Both the position numbers and the translations under genes were made by a program. Positions 37,278 through 42,815 of a stretch of DNA of 42,815 bases are shown piece after piece. The notes under the pieces were generated by a model. That model ran no database searches. It was not told the origin of the DNA and saw only the letters and a program-made list of their open reading frames with translations. The number at the start of each line of letters is the position of its first letter. Position 1 is the stretch's first letter. The DNA comes from Alphaproteobacteria bacterium (GTDB taxonomy: Bacteria; Pseudomonadota; Alphaproteobacteria; Rs-D84): positions 1 through 42,815 of the forward strand of contig WRHR01000008.1 of NCBI GenBank assembly GCA_009783145.1. Direction: 5' to 3'.

Positions 37278-37426
37278 GGTTCAAAGCCTCTCACAAGCGT
37301 CCAATGGACGAAAACTCCAACCCGGGTTGGGGGTATGCTGAATATATTGAATAAGCATACAATTCTTGTGATTGCTTTGAACCCCCAACCACCTTAATCT
37401 CTCTCCTGATAGTTACGGTGGTTTTT
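37278..37426 (+). ncRNA. Candidate structured RNA with terminator, family unknown
   Basis: No ORF is plausible here, but pairing is dense. The outer stem GGTTCAAAGC (37278-37287) pairs with GCTTTGAACC (37374-37383). The next stem is TCACAAG (37291-37297) with CTTGTGA (37365-37371). Inside are three hairpins: CGTCC-AAT-GGACG (37298-37310), CCAAC-CCGG-GTTGG (37317-37330), and GTATGCT with AGCATAC (37333-37339, 37354-37360) around the loop GAATATATTGAATA. A terminator follows: AACCACC (37387-37393) with GGTGGTT (37417-37423) and a T run. An alternative 10-bp pairing, GGTTGGGGGT (37325-37334) with ACCCCCAACC (37381-37390), would break the outer stem and the terminator. It could be a small RNA or a switch. 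Confidence 0.6.
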
Positions 37427-37428
37427 AT

Positions 37429-37584
37429 GTAGTTGGAAGATGTCAGAATAAGTCGAACGCAGCGCGTTGCGTTCCGTGATTTTCCTGTTCTTTCAACTAC
37501 ATTTCGCTATGGTTGGAAGGTGTCGGAATATATTGAATACGGCACACGGCAGTAAGAAGCCGCACGGGTCGCTCCAGCCAACTT
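37429..37584. other. Second structured module downstream of the RNA
   Basis: GTAGTTG (37429-37435) pairs with CAACTAC (37494-37500), enclosing the perfect hairpin GAACGCA/TGCGTTC (37455-37474). Then GGTTGG (37511) and GTGTCG-GAATATATTGAATA-CGGCAC (37520-37545) repeat the hairpin loop of the first module with a different but still paired stem. No gene is seen. The rsmH stop follows on the other strand. Confidence 0.55.
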
Positions 37585-38460
37585 TTACAATTTCCTGGCC
37601 GCTCTTAAATGAGCGGATCTGGCGCGGGGATTCGCCGCTATTTCTTCCGCGGACGGTTTTATCGTTCTCAGCGGTCGGAACGGGGCAGTTATGTCCGGCG
37701 CAGGCAATCGCGGATCGCCTTTGACCTCGGTCCATTCGCGGAATTTATTTTTAACCAGACGGTCTTCCAAAGAATGAAAAGTCACGCACGCGCAGATGCC
37801 CCCGGGCGCCAGCAACTTTGGCACCGCGTTCAGCGCTGTTTCAATCTGGCCCAGCTCGTCATTCACCGCAATTCGCAAGGCCTGAAATACCGGCGCGATA
37901 TCTTTCGGATTATAAATCAGATCGCGCAATTCGAGCGTCGTTTTCGGCAGTTTCTCTTTCATTGCGATCGCAATCGGCATTGCTTTTTTAACATCGCCAT
38001 AATCGCGCAGGATTCGCGCAAGTTCCGCGGGGGATGAATTTTCAATTAACTGCGCCGCCGTCATTCCCGCGTCAGACATCCGCATGTCCAACGGAGCGTC
38101 AAACCGCCATGAAAAGCCGCGCTGGGGAGTATCGATTTGCATGCTCGACACGCCGAAGTCAAAAACTATATGATTTACGGTTTCGGTAAGATTTCCGATT
38201 TCTGAAAACGGCGAGTTTATGAATTGAAATCTGTCGCCGACTTGTCCGCCGGAGCCTTGGCGAAGGTGGAACTCGCGGGCGAAAGCCCTGGCTGTCGGAA
38301 TGACAGACGGGTCGCGGTCAAACGCAATTACGGCTGCGCCGCGTTCCAAGAAAGCGCGAGAATACCCTCCCGCGCCGAACGTCGCGTCGATAATCGTCTG
38401 GTCGCGGATATCTCCCAGCGTCGCCAGCACTCCATCCAAAAGAACCGGAATATGTTTCAT
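37585..38460 (-). CDS. rsmH: 16S rRNA (cytosine-1402-N4)-methyltransferase RsmH
   Basis: 291 residues from the ATG at 38460 (MKHIPVLLDGVL); the longer frame to 38487 crosses the promoter. SAM-binding IIDATFGAGGYSRAFLERG, FDFGVSSMQIDTPQRGFSWRFDAPLDMRM (in parts), VFQALRIAVNDELGQIE, and the ending NPRARSAHLRAARKL are family hallmarks. An in-frame repeat encodes LRQGSGGQVGD near residue 65-75, in the loop after the second strand. In most bacteria ftsL and ftsI follow rsmH; here the structured-RNA locus follows and no division genes are near. Predicted leaderless. Confidence 0.96.
   Translation of the reverse strand: MKHIPVLLDGVLATLGDIRDQTIIDATFGAGGYSRAFLERGAAVIAFDRDPSVIPTARAFAREFHLRQGSGGQVGDRFQFINSPFSEIGNLTETVNHIVFDFGVSSMQIDTPQRGFSWRFDAPLDMRMSDAGMTAAQLIENSSPAELARILRDYGDVKKAMPIAIAMKEKLPKTTLELRDLIYNPKDIAPVFQALRIAVNDELGQIETALNAVPKLLAPGGICACVTFHSLEDRLVKNKFREWTEVKGDPRLPAPDITAPFRPLRTIKPSAEEIAANPRARSAHLRAARKL
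38240..38270 (-). repeat. Dispersed palindromic repeat in frame in rsmH
   Basis: CTTGTCCGCCGGAGCCTTGG followed by CGAAGGTGG. Same family as the recG copy but read in another frame (LRQGSGGQVGD). Confidence 0.75.
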
Positions 38461-38466
38461 AGGGAT

Positions 38467-38495
38467 ATTATAAACGGAAATTAGCAATTAGCAAA
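38467..38495 (-). promoter_or_regulatory. Promoter of rsmH, predicted leaderless
   Basis: TTTGCT or TTGCTA (38489-38495, minus strand), 16-17 bp, TATAAT (38467-38472), then six bases to the ATG at 38460. Confidence 0.6.
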
Positions 38496-38513
38496 GAGCA
38501 AATAGCAATTAGG
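38479..38513. repeat. Five heptanucleotide repeats at the rsmH promoter
   Basis: AATTAGC, AATTAGC, AAAGAGC, AAATAGC, AATTAGG: five consecutive 7-nt units that contain the -35 element of rsmH. Confidence 0.7.
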
Positions 38514-38532
38514 ACTATACACAAGATAATTG

Positions 38533-38554
38533 CTATTCTAGTATACTAGAATAG
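38533..38554. promoter_or_regulatory. 22-bp perfect palindrome upstream of rsmH
   Basis: CTATTCTAG followed by TATA and CTAGAATAG: uninterrupted dyad symmetry, about 40 bp upstream of the rsmH -35. A candidate binding site for a dimeric regulator. Confidence 0.5.
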
Positions 38555-38590
38555 TAAAGGTTGCCAGAAACAACTTTTAATACTTGCGCT

Positions 38591-38623
38591 AAAAAATAAA
38601 CGCGCAAAGCGCGTTTATTTTTT
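38591..38623 (-). terminator. Terminator after the LysM gene
   Basis: A 14-bp perfect stem, AAAAAATAAACGCG and its complement around CAAAG, ending in a T run; it includes the LysM stop codon. Confidence 0.85.
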
Positions 38624-39766
38624 CTTTTCTATCGGAACCTGCAACTTTTGCTTCGGATAGATCAAGTTCGGATTCTTGATATCATTCTTTTCCACGATCA
38701 AGGTATATCTGACGCCTTGCCCCAAAAAGTTCCGCGCGATTATCCACAGAGAATCGCCGCGGCGGACGGTATACCAGGTGTCATCGCCCGGCAGCATTTC
38801 AGGCATTGTGAACTTATGCTTTATAGTATGGGCCTTGTTGCCTTCGCCGTCATGCAGGCGCACGCGCAGGGTATATTCTTTGCCCGGCTCCAGAGTTCCG
38901 ATATCCGCGCCTATGCCGAAATTCTTGTGGTCCGACACGCGCGTCATTCCGACCGTATTGTTGTCCAGGCTCAATGTCACGCGGGTCCGCGGAATCGCGG
39001 TGCCTTGGACCACCATGCGGCCGTTCTCCAAGTAATCGATCTTGCTGACGGTCAAGTCTCCGCTTTGCAGCTTCGGTTTTTGCAGAAAGCGCGAGCCGTC
39101 CTTGGTCATCAGAAGCGACATGGAGTTTCCCACGCCTTTTTCAGAAATATAAACGAAGACGTCTTCCTTGGAATCCCGCGCTTGTTCCACTCCGGAAAGG
39201 CGGATGACATAATTTCCGGCCGCAAAGGTTTTGGACGGAGAATAAACGAACTCTCCGCGGGCGTTGGTCTGCTCGGTCGCGACCATCTTGCCGTTGATTT
39301 TGACCGAAACGCCGCTGCCGGGCAACCAGCGACCGGCAATCATAATCTTGCCTTCCGCGTCGATGCGAACCATATCGAAAGTCGGAATATCGGCCTGTAC
39401 CGCTTCCGCCTGAACCGGATTGATGATCGGCTCGGGCACTTTCGGCACGAAGCAGCGCGGAACCAAGACCACGTATATCAACATAAACGTAACCGCGATC
39501 GCGCAAAGAATCGGGAACCAATACTCCGCCACTACGCGGTATTTCTTTCGCGCGTTCGGCTGAGGCTGCGCGGTTTTCTTTACCGCTGTTGGCCGCGACG
39601 GGATGGCCTTGGCGAACAAGCCCAGTTTCCGCAGCAGGCGGGCGGCGGCGGTGCGCCGGCGCGCCATCCAGCTATTCTGGCGGCTGACGGCCTCACTGAT
39701 CATTGCGGAGGTTGATTTCTTTGTCTTGCCGAAATCGGCAAAGCGTTCTTTTTTCTTGAACCACAT
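38615..39766 (-). CDS. LysM peptidoglycan-binding membrane protein
   Basis: 383 residues. An N-terminal basic cytoplasmic region (residues 1-80, MARRRTAAARLLRKLG) precedes one transmembrane helix (YWFPILCAIAVTFMLIYVVLV, about 82-102). A periplasmic part with Ig-like beta repeats follows (GSGVSVKINGKMVATEQTN; NGRMVVQGTAIPRTRVTLSLD in part). The C-terminal LysM domain (WYTVRRGDSLWIIARNFLGQG...NPNLIYPKQKLQVP) covers about residues 332-380. LysM binds GlcNAc in peptidoglycan. Similar Ig-LysM proteins are common in Alphaproteobacteria; their role is unsettled. Confidence 0.88.
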   Translation of the reverse strand: MWFKKKERFADFGKTKKSTSAMISEAVSRQNSWMARRRTAAARLLRKLGLFAKAIPSRPTAVKKTAQPQPNARKKYRVVAEYWFPILCAIAVTFMLIYVVLVPRCFVPKVPEPIINPVQAEAVQADIPTFDMVRIDAEGKIMIAGRWLPGSGVSVKINGKMVATEQTNARGEFVYSPSKTFAAGNYVIRLSGVEQARDSKEDVFVYISEKGVGNSMSLLMTKDGSRFLQKPKLQSGDLTVSKIDYLENGRMVVQGTAIPRTRVTLSLDNNTVGMTRVSDHKNFGIGADIGTLEPGKEYTLRVRLHDGEGNKAHTIKHKFTMPEMLPGDDTWYTVRRGDSLWIIARNFLGQGVRYTLIVEKNDIKNPNLIYPKQKLQVPIEKKK

Positions 39767-39863
39767 AGGCGAGCCCTTTCCTTTGGTATAAATTCCTTCA
39801 AACTCTCCCGCCCCTCGCGGCCAGAATAGCCAAAATAAATTTCTATGTCAATCAGTAATATGA

Positions 39864-39869
39864 TATAAT
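39864..39869 (+). promoter_or_regulatory. -10 element of pfkA
   Basis: TATAAT 20 nt before the ATG; the -35 is weak (TTTCTA or TTCTAT at about 17-18 bp). An AGGTGGG ribosome site follows at 39879-39885, so this transcript has a leader. Confidence 0.5.
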
Positions 39870-39888
39870 TTCAAAAACGAGGTGGGCC

Positions 39889-40968
39889 ATGAAGAAAATC
39901 GGAATTATGACGACGGGCGGGGATTGCAGCGGACTGAACGCCGCGATTATGCGCTTGGTCGCGGGCGGGATGAAGCGCGGGCATCAGATGTTCGGCATAG
40001 TCGACGGCACGGACGGGCTGACCAGTACGCCGCCCGGGATAATCCCGCTGACCGCGGGCAGCCTGCCGGCCGAAGATTCCCGCATCGCGGGCAGTTTCTT
40101 GCGCAATGGAAACGCCAATACGAAAAACTTCGAGACCGCGGCAAAGACGGGAAAACAGAAAGAATTCCGAGGCCAAATAAAGAAATCCCTGGAAAAAATG
40201 GGCTTGGACGCGCTGGTCATAATCGGCGGTAACGGCAGCCTTTCGCTGACGCACACGCACCGCGAAATCTACGGCGACGTCCAGCTTGTATGCATTCCGA
40301 AAACTATAGATATGGATATTCCGCTGACGGACAGGACGCTGGGCTTTGACACGGCGATGCAGCAGTTGGCGGCCTATTGCGACCAGCTGATGCTGACTGC
40401 GCGCAGCCACCACAGATGGTTCGTCGTGCAGGCGATGGGGCGCGACACGGGGCATCTGTCATTGCATGCCGGGGTCGCATGCGGGGCCGACGCCATACTT
40501 ATCCCGGAAATAAAATTCAAGGCGGAAAGCCTGGCAAAGCATCTAAAGAAGTCTCCGCGCGATTACGGCATAATCATAGCGGCCGAAGGAATCCGCTTGC
40601 GCGGACATTCGGGCGCGGCCGCGGATATGATCGCGAGGGAGCTTAAAAAACGCGGGTTCGCAGTGCGCGCCGCATTTCCCGAGCATATCCAAAGGGCAGG
40701 GGATACGACCGCGGCAGATAGAATCCTGGCATCGCGCTTTAGCGAGGCGGCCCTGGACGCGGTCGATAATAACGAGACTTACGTGATGACGTCATTGTTG
40801 GACGGCGCGGTCAAAACAGTGCCACTGGCGGAAATGTTCGCGGCGGGAGAGCTGACAGAGGACGCGAAAATCCCGGACATGATGGTGTCGAATTCGTTCG
40901 TCCCGCCGGATCATCCCTTGCTGAGCGCGGCGGTTTCCCAAGGCGCGTATGTCGGTGAAATCAAGTGA
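39889..40968 (+). CDS. pfkA: 6-phosphofructokinase family protein with altered nucleotide-site Asp
   Basis: 359 residues. Phosphorylates fructose 6-phosphate in glycolysis. MKKIGIMTTGGDCSGLNAAIM, then VIIGGNGSLSLTH, PKTIDMDIPLTDRTLGFDTA, VVQAMGRDTGHLSLHAG, and IIIAAEGIRLRG follow the family order. In Escherichia coli the site reads GGDGS with Asp103; here it is GGNGS. The Gly after it (position 104) is typical of ATP users, while Lys in PKTID is typical of the PPi or mixed group. The phosphate donor is therefore uncertain, and the Asp-to-Asn change may lower activity. The stop overlaps the pnuC-like start (GTGA). Confidence 0.9.
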   Translation: MKKIGIMTTGGDCSGLNAAIMRLVAGGMKRGHQMFGIVDGTDGLTSTPPGIIPLTAGSLPAEDSRIAGSFLRNGNANTKNFETAAKTGKQKEFRGQIKKSLEKMGLDALVIIGGNGSLSLTHTHREIYGDVQLVCIPKTIDMDIPLTDRTLGFDTAMQQLAAYCDQLMLTARSHHRWFVVQAMGRDTGHLSLHAGVACGADAILIPEIKFKAESLAKHLKKSPRDYGIIIAAEGIRLRGHSGAAADMIARELKKRGFAVRAAFPEHIQRAGDTTAADRILASRFSEAALDAVDNNETYVMTSLLDGAVKTVPLAEMFAAGELTEDAKIPDMMVSNSFVPPDHPLLSAAVSQGAYVGEIK

Positions 40969-41624
40969 GCCTTGTACGCAAAAACTTCGATCTGGTTTTC
41001 TTTCCGGCCGGAATCGTCGCGCTGGCGGCGGCCTTGCATTTTCTTGGCATCGGGGAAGTATCTTTGCTGGAATTGGGAGCGGTCCTGGGTGCGGTAATCG
41101 CGCGACCTTTGCTGAAGCGCGAAAAAATATCGGGAATGATTCTGGGTATTGCCGCAAATATTTTATTCATTTTTTATTTTATGAAAATACATCTGACGGG
41201 CCAGATTATATTGTCCGCGTTTTATCTGGCGCTGAATTTTGCCGGAATTTATTCATGGATGCGCCTGGATAAAAAGACTCATAAATTATTGCGTCCGACA
41301 TTTCTGCATCCGATGTGGCAGGCGGGCGTAATGATTGCCATTGCCGCGGCCGTTGCGGTCGGCGCGGGCACGCGCGGCACGATCGGATCGCTTGATTATT
41401 TCGTAATGGCGACGGGAATTATCGGGATGATTCTGCTGGTCCGCAAGAAAACCGATGCCTGGGTTTCTTATATTGCCGGCGACACGGCAGGCTTGGCGCT
41501 GTTCTGGATGTCGGGATCCTATCTGATGCTGGCGGCGATGTTAGAGTATCTTTATACCGATTTTGCGGCGTTCTTCAAATGGCGGAAAGCATTTCGGAGA
41601 ATCAAAAAAAGAAACGAAAAATAA
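40965..41624 (+). CDS. pnuC: PnuC-like nicotinamide riboside transporter
   Basis: 219 residues with about seven hydrophobic segments (FFPAGIVALAAALHFLGI; LLELGAVLGAVIARPLL; ISGMILGIAANILFIFYFM; IILSAFYLALNFAGIYSWM; GVMIAIAAAVAVGAG; FVMATGIIGMILLV; SYLMLAAMLEYLY). The FYLxLNFxGIYSW and DxxGLALFWMSGSYxxxAxxEYLYxxFAxFFKW blocks resemble PnuC carriers of NAD precursors. The starting GTG overlaps the pfkA stop. Assignment to PnuC rather than another small integral membrane family is moderately sure. Confidence 0.6.
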   Translation: MSLVRKNFDLVFFPAGIVALAAALHFLGIGEVSLLELGAVLGAVIARPLLKREKISGMILGIAANILFIFYFMKIHLTGQIILSAFYLALNFAGIYSWMRLDKKTHKLLRPTFLHPMWQAGVMIAIAAAVAVGAGTRGTIGSLDYFVMATGIIGMILLVRKKTDAWVSYIAGDTAGLALFWMSGSYLMLAAMLEYLYTDFAAFFKWRKAFRRIKKRNEK

Positions 41625-41631
41625 GATTCTT

Positions 41632-41666
41632 ATCCCCCTTGACGCGGGGATTTTTTTTACTATATT
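41632..41666 (+). promoter_or_regulatory. Overlapping pnuC terminator and dnaK promoter
   Basis: ATCCCC (41632-41637) pairs with GGGGAT (41646-41651), followed by eight T. The same bases hold TTGACG (41639-41644), 16 bp, TATATT (41661-41666), the dnaK promoter. AAGGAG at 41682-41687 precedes the dnaK ATG. No CIRCE element is seen. Confidence 0.65.
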
Positions 41667-41697
41667 TTGAAACAAGCAATTAAGGAGTTTTAAAAAA

Positions 41698-42815
41698 TGG
41701 CTAAAGTACTTGGAATCGACCTTGGAACGACTAACAGCGCGATGGCGTTTATGGACGGCAAGGACCCGAAGATTATCGAAAATGCCGAAGGTCAGCGCAC
41801 TACGCCCAGCATCGTCGCCTTTACTACCGGCGGCGAGCAGCTGGTCGGCGTCACCGCAAAGAATCAGGCGGTGACTAACCCAACCAATACCGTATATGAA
41901 ATCAAGCGCCTGATGGGTCTGCGCTTTGACAGCCCAGAGGTTAAAGAGATTCAAAAACACGTCCCGTATAAAATCGTCCCCGGAGATAATACCGGCGACG
42001 CCTGGGTTGAGATCGAAGGCAAAAAATATGCCCCGTCGCAGATTGCCGCGATGATTCTGGGCAAGCTGAAAAAGGACGCGGAAAGCTATCTGGGCGAGAA
42101 AATCACGGATGCGGTCGTTACCGTGCCGGCTTATTTCAACGACGCGCAGCGCCAGGCGACGAAAGACGCGGGCCGCATCGCGGGCTTGAACGTTCTGCGC
42201 ATAGTTAACGAGCCGACTGCGGCCGCGCTGGCGTATGGCTTGGATAAAAATAAGAACGGAACCGTTGCGGTATACGACCTTGGCGGCGGAACTTTCGACA
42301 TTTCGATTCTGGAAATCGTGGACGGAGTGTTCGAGGTTAAATCCACCAACGGCGACACCTTGCTGGGCGGCGCGGACTTTGACGCTCGTATCCTGCAGCA
42401 TCTTACATCGGAGTTCAAAGCGCAGACCGGCATCGATTTGTCCGGCGACAAGCTGGCGGTGCAGCGCTTGAAAGAAGCCGCGGAAAAAGCAAAAATCGAA
42501 TTGTCGTCCAAAACAACCACCGACATCAACCTGCCGTTCCTTACCGCGAACGCGTCCGGCCCGGTGCATTTCAACACTACGTTGTCGCGCGCAAAGCTGG
42601 AGTCCCTGGTTGCGGACCTTATCGAGCGCACGATCGAGCCTTGCAAGAAAGCGCTCCGCGATGCCGGCATAGAAAAGTCCGCTATAAACGAGGTCATCTT
42701 GGTCGGCGGGCAGACCCGCATGCCAAAGGTTGCGGAAACGGTCAAAGAATTCTTTGGACGCGAGCCTCACAAAGGCGTGAACCCCGACGAAGTCGTGGCG
42801 CTGGGCGCGGCGATC
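41698..42815 (+). CDS. dnaK: Chaperone DnaK, 3' end outside window
   Basis: The first 372 codons of Hsp70. It folds nascent and stressed proteins with DnaJ and GrpE. Nucleotide-binding domain motifs: [81 protein letters not shown] and [14 protein letters not shown]. The frame is open to the window edge at [14 protein letters not shown], before the linker and substrate domain. ATG with AAGGAG upstream; own promoter overlaps the preceding terminator. Confidence 0.98.

Noticed and set aside
37278-37426. 6S RNA, tmRNA, SRP RNA or a retron msr-msd
   Set aside because: No SRP tetraloop domain, no tmRNA tRNA-like ends, and no long rod with a central bubble as in 6S. No reverse transcriptase gene lies in the window, so a retron is not supported.
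38648-39715. A 355-codon frame opposite the LysM gene, and a 409-codon frame opposite dnaK (41541-42770)
   Set aside because: Both are shadows of conserved genes on the other strand and have no ribosome sites or recognisable domains.
41639-41666. Heat-shock (sigma-32 or CIRCE) control of dnaK
   Set aside because: Only a TTGACG-16-TATATT sigma-70-like promoter is seen; no CIRCE inverted repeat and no CCCCAT-type sigma-32 -10 at the right distance.

Overview
The window looks like the chromosome of an alphaproteobacterium with a small, densely packed genome, probably a host-associated or uncultured lineage. The lineage call is an inference. It rests on a TrcR (DUF1013) cell-cycle regulator, a DUF2155 periplasmic protein, an alphaproteobacterial-type AddA helicase, a LysM protein with a cytoplasmic basic tail, and an S16 protein with a long Ala/Pro/Glu tail. 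No rRNA gene is present to name the organism.

Layout. Positions 1-1650 are AT-rich accessory DNA with three unrecognised genes, ending at a tRNA-Ser(GCU) whose 3' half is duplicated 214 bp downstream (possible integration scar). From 2205 to 14342 lie housekeeping genes: a Tat-exported AmiC-type amidase, rubrerythrin, tRNA-Phe, recG, cysS, a lipoprotein, rpoD, trcR, murA and murB. A 424-bp inverted-repeat unit carrying an S23-type four-helix-bundle gene sits between trcR and rpoD. A small exported protein and a membrane-anchored coiled-coil protein follow (14418-16636).

From 20558 down to 16672 runs a tightly overlapping six-gene operon: Ppx/GppA-like, MTAN-like nucleosidase, CYTH, uracil-DNA-glycosylase-like, HhH-GPD glycosylase-like, ASCH. 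It reads from one promoter whose -10 lies inside a perfect dyad. I consider it the best candidate for an undescribed functional system here. Next come addA (helicase and nuclease split into two overlapping ORFs), an RBBP9-like hydrolase, recN, xseA, tsaD and a DUF2155 gene. The ribosomal operon rpsP-rimM-[three unknown genes]-trmD-rplS is followed upstream by kpsF/kdsD, tRNA-Gly(CCC), two unknown genes, a structured-RNA locus (37240-37580), rsmH, a LysM protein, pfkA-pnuC and the 5' part of dnaK.

Three genome-wide habits stand out. (1) Many short palindromic repeats lie between genes and also in frame inside conserved genes (recG, recN, rsmH, addA, a DUF2155 signal peptide), much like Rickettsia palindromic elements. 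(2) At least six genes have a TATAAT box only 6-8 nt before the ATG, so their mRNAs should be leaderless. (3) The primary sigma factor has Asn in place of the first Trp of the region 2.3 WW dyad. All statements come from reading the sequence by eye. No database search or folding program was run.
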